Assembly: GCA_012965455.1 (NCBI GenBank)
Contig: DTSG01000423.1
Span: forward strand, 1 to 8,883
Direction: 5' to 3'
Source: Planctomycetaceae bacterium
GTDB lineage: Bacteria > Planctomycetota > Planctomycetia > Pirellulales > Pirellulaceae
DNA length: 8,883 nucleotides
Position 1 is the first letter of the stretch, and each line of letters begins with the position of its first letter. Under the pieces are notes generated by a model. That model had not been told where the DNA came from. It did not search any database and was given only the letters and a program-made list of their open reading frames with translations. The position numbers and the translations under genes were made by a program. This document shows positions 6,595-8,883 of the stretch, piece after piece.

Positions 6595-7173
6595 CTAATA
6601 CGGACTGCCTGGTCCCGAGTCAACATTGCCCACCATGTGTAAGTGATTGTGATCGATGTACAGCACTTCAACCGCTTCTTCGTTCACAAGCGTATGCGGC
6701 ACTGGCCAACCGACGTATATGATTTCCGCATAGTGTAAAGTGCATTTGTAATGTGCATGATGCAGTTGGGCAGGACCAACTAACGGATAGAACCTCGGTG
6801 GGTCCATATAATCAGCGATTTTGTCGATTACGATTCGCACATCGTTACGCTGTATATCATAGAGAAATGGAATTCCTGTTTTAAGCGGATGAGCTTTGAG
6901 AAATGCCCGCATCACTTCATCGTGACTTGGGGGATCCAACGCTTTTTGAGGTCCACCGGCGACGACTGGACCGAGGATAGGGACGCGACTATATCGTTCC
7001 TTAACCCAGAAGTCATCCTCTGCTTTCGTTTGATAATATGGGCTTACAGGAATGGGTACTGACAGTAGCCCCATACTTGGTCCGTGTGTAGCCAGACAGC
7101 CAATGCTGAGAATTGCAGTAACCGTTAAGGCGGCTCCTGACAACACTCTAAATATGTTCTTCTTGTATGACAT
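6595..7173 (-). CDS. Small His-rich lipoprotein, planctomycete conserved hypothetical
   Basis: A 192-residue predicted lipoprotein. The N-terminus is a typical signal: MSYKKN, a hydrophobic stretch (about 9-22), then LSIG-C with Cys26 as the lipidated residue. The mature part contains GIPFLYDIQRNDVRIVIDKIADYMDP, a HHAHYKC cluster (about 138-144) and DHNHLHMVGN near the C-terminus. The dense His/Cys/Asp clusters could bind a metal, but that is inference. I recall similar proteins in planctomycetes as conserved hypotheticals; no function is known to me. Of the adjacent ATGs at 7176 and 7173, AAGGGA (7179-7184) is 4 and 7 bases away respectively, so the second is slightly favoured. An upstream TTG at 7218 would put 14 charged residues before the signal and is unlikely. 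It is transcribed alone: terminators lie on both sides. Confidence 0.85.
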   Translation of the reverse strand: MSYKKNIFRVLSGAALTVTAILSIGCLATHGPSMGLLSVPIPVSPYYQTKAEDDFWVKERYSRVPILGPVVAGGPQKALDPPSHDEVMRAFLKAHPLKTGIPFLYDIQRNDVRIVIDKIADYMDPPRFYPLVGPAQLHHAHYKCTLHYAEIIYVGWPVPHTLVNEEAVEVLYIDHNHLHMVGNVDSGPGSPY

Positions 7174-7435
7174 CATTATTCCCTTATATTGCCGTTTGCG
7201 ACTGTAAATTACGGTCAACTCCCTTTCAGTAGACCGGTCGCGGTTTAAAGACCCTTTGTTGCTGTTATTAGATATCGTGTTAAACTGTAACGATCTTGCG
7301 GGTTTTTCGGTTTATAACGAAAATAACGATCGCTTATCCCAACTTGCCCTGAATACCAAAAAGCCCTGCGAATCACGTAGATCCGCAGGGCTTCCGATTG
7401 ATAGCAGCTAGATAACTGAACTAACTGTAAGGTGC
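7174..7435. other. Intergenic region upstream of the lipoprotein gene
   Basis: About 260 bases without a gene. The right part carries the terminator of the BON gene (7356-7393). The left part is AT-rich and should contain the promoter of the lipoprotein gene, because the terminator blocks read-through. Candidate elements on the minus strand are poor matches and I do not call one. A short GACCGGTC palindrome lies near 7233-7240. Confidence 0.5.
7356..7393 (-). terminator. Rho-independent terminator of the BON-domain gene
   Basis: A perfect 10-base stem, AAGCCCTGCG (7361-7370) with CGCAGGGCTT (7384-7393), with a 13-base loop. On the minus strand the stem runs into TTTTT and then GG. It lies about 43 bases after the stop codon of the BON-domain gene. 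Confidence 0.88.
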
Positions 7436-8569
7436 TTAGTTACTTTCAAAGTCCAGGAACCACCAGCCGTCTGTCCATTCCAATGAAACCTTACGCCACC
7501 CAAGCGGTACCTGAGGGTAAGGATAGAATGGGCCAATATAGGGCCATGCGGAAGCAGAATACTGCTTAGGGTAATTCACCTGACCGTAGTTAGGAGCCGC
7601 TGCGTAGCTTGGCCATGCATAGGCCGGCAAATTTGGCTGCTCGTAACGAGCCTGGGCGATTCCCGAAGGTGTAGCCATCATTTGCATTGGTGCTGAAGCA
7701 ACAGGCGCCGTCATCGCAGTCGCTTGAGCAACTAGTGTGGGCTGCGGTGCAACTGGTGCTGTTTTAACTCCAAATGCTGGTGCCGGTGCTGGAATTGGTA
7801 CTTGAGTAACAGAGGCTATCTGAAACGATGCTGGCTTGCGAATAATCATGTCATTCACAACTTTACCAACACCATCGATACCCTGAGCAATTCCGAGAAT
7901 CGAAGCTTGTTGAGCTTCGTCAGCCGTGAAACCTTTCATCCAAACCGTGCCGCCACCGACACTAATTTGAACGTTGAAGTTCTCGAGCTGACCCGAATCC
8001 TTGAGGGCGCTAAGGTGTTGTCCGATCGCTTGAGCGATCGCATCATCGTCAATTTTCGGCGTAATAGGACGCACTTGCATAACGCGAGCAATCGCACGAG
8101 GCGGCTCTGGAAGCACGGCTGGCAACGGTGTTGTATCTTCAACGGCAGTCGTTTCCGCTGCCGGTTCAGATCCCACCTCAGGCTCTGTGGCAGCTTCACC
8201 ATCTAAGCCCAGAACATTTTTTAAGCCCTGCGCAATATCACCGAATATCTCGGTGGTTGGTTGTACAACCGGAGTCGGTTTTGGAGCCCGAATTTTGACG
8301 TCATTGACAACATCAACAACCCCTTCGAGCTGTGCTACCGATTGGATGAGCAACTGGTGCTGTTGCGCATTGGCAACTTCGCCCTTAACCCAAACCACTC
8401 CGTTTTCTACTTGTAAGTCCAAGCCAAAGCCTTTGAGAGCTCCGGTTTTCTTGTGCTGCTGGATTGTCTCAACGACTCGTTGAGCAACGGCCTGATCATC
8501 AGCCTGTGCCTGTGGTTGAACAACCACAAACATTCCTAATACAGCCAATCCGAATACTAAGCGTCGCAT
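7436..8569 (-). CDS. Exported double-BON-domain protein with aromatic planctomycete C-terminal region
   Basis: A 377-residue exported protein. Residues 1-23 are a signal peptide (MRRLVFGLAVLGMFVVV, cleavage after AQA). BON domain 1 spans about 24-95 (GLDLQVENGVVWVKGEV, then VVDVVNDVKI) and BON domain 2 about 174-246 (FNVQISVGGGTVWMKGF, then VGKVVNDMII). The two have the same layout and probably arose by duplication. BON domains typically bind phospholipid or other envelope components. Pro/Ala-rich linkers lie at 96-165 and 250-305. The last 65 residues are rich in Tyr, Trp and Pro (NLPAYAWPSYAAAPNYG, then GPFYPYPQVPLGWRKV and EWTDGWWFLDF), a compact region I recall from planctomycete proteins only. 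A strong Shine-Dalgarno sequence (AGGAG, 7 bases before ATG 8569) fixes the start. It is probably monocistronic, with its own terminator. The likely role is envelope structure or stability. Confidence 0.9.
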   Translation of the reverse strand: MRRLVFGLAVLGMFVVVQPQAQADDQAVAQRVVETIQQHKKTGALKGFGLDLQVENGVVWVKGEVANAQQHQLLIQSVAQLEGVVDVVNDVKIRAPKPTPVVQPTTEIFGDIAQGLKNVLGLDGEAATEPEVGSEPAAETTAVEDTTPLPAVLPEPPRAIARVMQVRPITPKIDDDAIAQAIGQHLSALKDSGQLENFNVQISVGGGTVWMKGFTADEAQQASILGIAQGIDGVGKVVNDMIIRKPASFQIASVTQVPIPAPAPAFGVKTAPVAPQPTLVAQATAMTAPVASAPMQMMATPSGIAQARYEQPNLPAYAWPSYAAAPNYGQVNYPKQYSASAWPYIGPFYPYPQVPLGWRKVSLEWTDGWWFLDFESN

Positions 8570-8703
8570 TGGTTCACTCCTGAATAAAAAACTTGCTTTG
8601 AGCCGATTTCAGAGACTTCCGTGCCTCTGACAGTCATCGCATAACTATCAATCTCCCTACGCAACTAGGGCTACTACTAGGTTTCGGTAGAGAAGGGCAC
8701 CGA
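8570..8703. other. Leader/intergenic region of the BON-domain gene
   Basis: This stretch contains the BON gene's ribosome-binding site and a 6-base stem TCAGAG/CTCTGA at 8609-8630 with a 10-base loop. If transcribed leftward, the stem would lie in the 5' leader, about 40 bases before the start codon. I see no reliable promoter match on either strand. Confidence 0.4.
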
Positions 8704-8883
8704 ATGTTAATCTTTTTCGATTTTAGCGATAATCAGAATCAAACGGATTATGCACAGCAACGGGGAAAACTGACTAAACCAGAGAATAACCCTATATACG
8801 CAGTTCTAAATGGCATGTTAAAGGAACACATTTACAGTAACGGCGTAACCGAAAACACCCAAACAAATTGGTGCGCGGAAGCG
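8704..8883 (+). CDS. Possible 5' end of a divergent gene, truncated by the window
   Basis: From ATG 8704 the frame stays open for 60 codons to the last base of the window. AGAAGGG (8691-8697) lies 6 bases before the ATG, a good ribosome-binding site. The peptide begins MLIFFDFSDNQNQTDYAQ and is polar, with no signal peptide, membrane helix or motif I recognise. The frame is also open for some distance upstream. A 60-codon open stretch in fairly AT-rich sequence can occur by chance, so this is a tentative call; the sequence beyond the window would settle it. If real, it is transcribed divergently from the BON gene. Confidence 0.3.
   Translation, partial: MLIFFDFSDNQNQTDYAQQRGKLTKPENNPIYAVLNGMLKEHIYSNGVTENTQTNWCAEA

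Noticed and set aside
8023..8040. Near-perfect 18-base palindrome CGATCGCTTGAGCGATCG.
   Set aside because: It lies inside BON domain 2 and is explained by codons for the repeated Ala-Ile of AIAQAI; no reason to call it an operator.

Overview
The window looks like chromosomal DNA from a planctomycete, most likely a member of the Pirellulales. Four things point there: a secreted protein that opens with the LEPR-XLL-type N-terminal motif followed by a dockerin-like pair of calcium loops; an ExbB/ExbD operon carrying a protein with prenyltransferase/squalene-oxidase-type repeats; a small His-rich lipoprotein; and a BON-domain protein ending in an aromatic/proline-rich tail. I recall the last three architectures from planctomycete genomes, but ran no search. 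Nearly every gene encodes an envelope protein (exported, lipid-anchored or in the inner membrane). I see no rRNA, tRNA, CRISPR array, insertion sequence or phage gene.

Layout, left to right. (1) 23-1438, minus: LEPR-XLL/dockerin protein with a possible PrcB-like C-terminal domain. (2) 1439-1882: a 444-base regulatory gap with a good sigma70-like promoter (1731-1758) facing right. (3) 1883-2662, plus: two tandem TatA-family genes, the first with a (Asp-Glu)n tail encoded by a hexanucleotide repeat. (4) 2578-3096, minus: a four-helix membrane protein whose 3' end overlaps the second tatA by 85 bases, tail to tail. (5) 3147-6252, minus: a tight three-gene operon, exbB then exbD then a two-TM protein with a periplasmic alpha/alpha-toroid domain. 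(6) 6466-6511: an intrinsic terminator for the gene to its right. (7) 6595-7173, minus: the His-rich lipoprotein. (8) 7356-7393: a second intrinsic terminator. (9) 7436-8569, minus: double-BON exported protein. (10) 8570-8883: its leader and, divergently, a possible gene start that runs off the window end.

The most interesting point is the third gene of the exbBD operon. Its second transmembrane helix has the Ser-x-x-x-His pattern of the TonB anchor helix, the part that couples to ExbB/ExbD, but its periplasmic part is a toroid repeat domain rather than a TonB C-terminal domain. With no separate tonB in the operon, this suggests a proton-motive-force-driven transducer that replaces TonB's receptor-binding end with a toroid. 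That is an inference from motif, topology and gene order, not a proven function.
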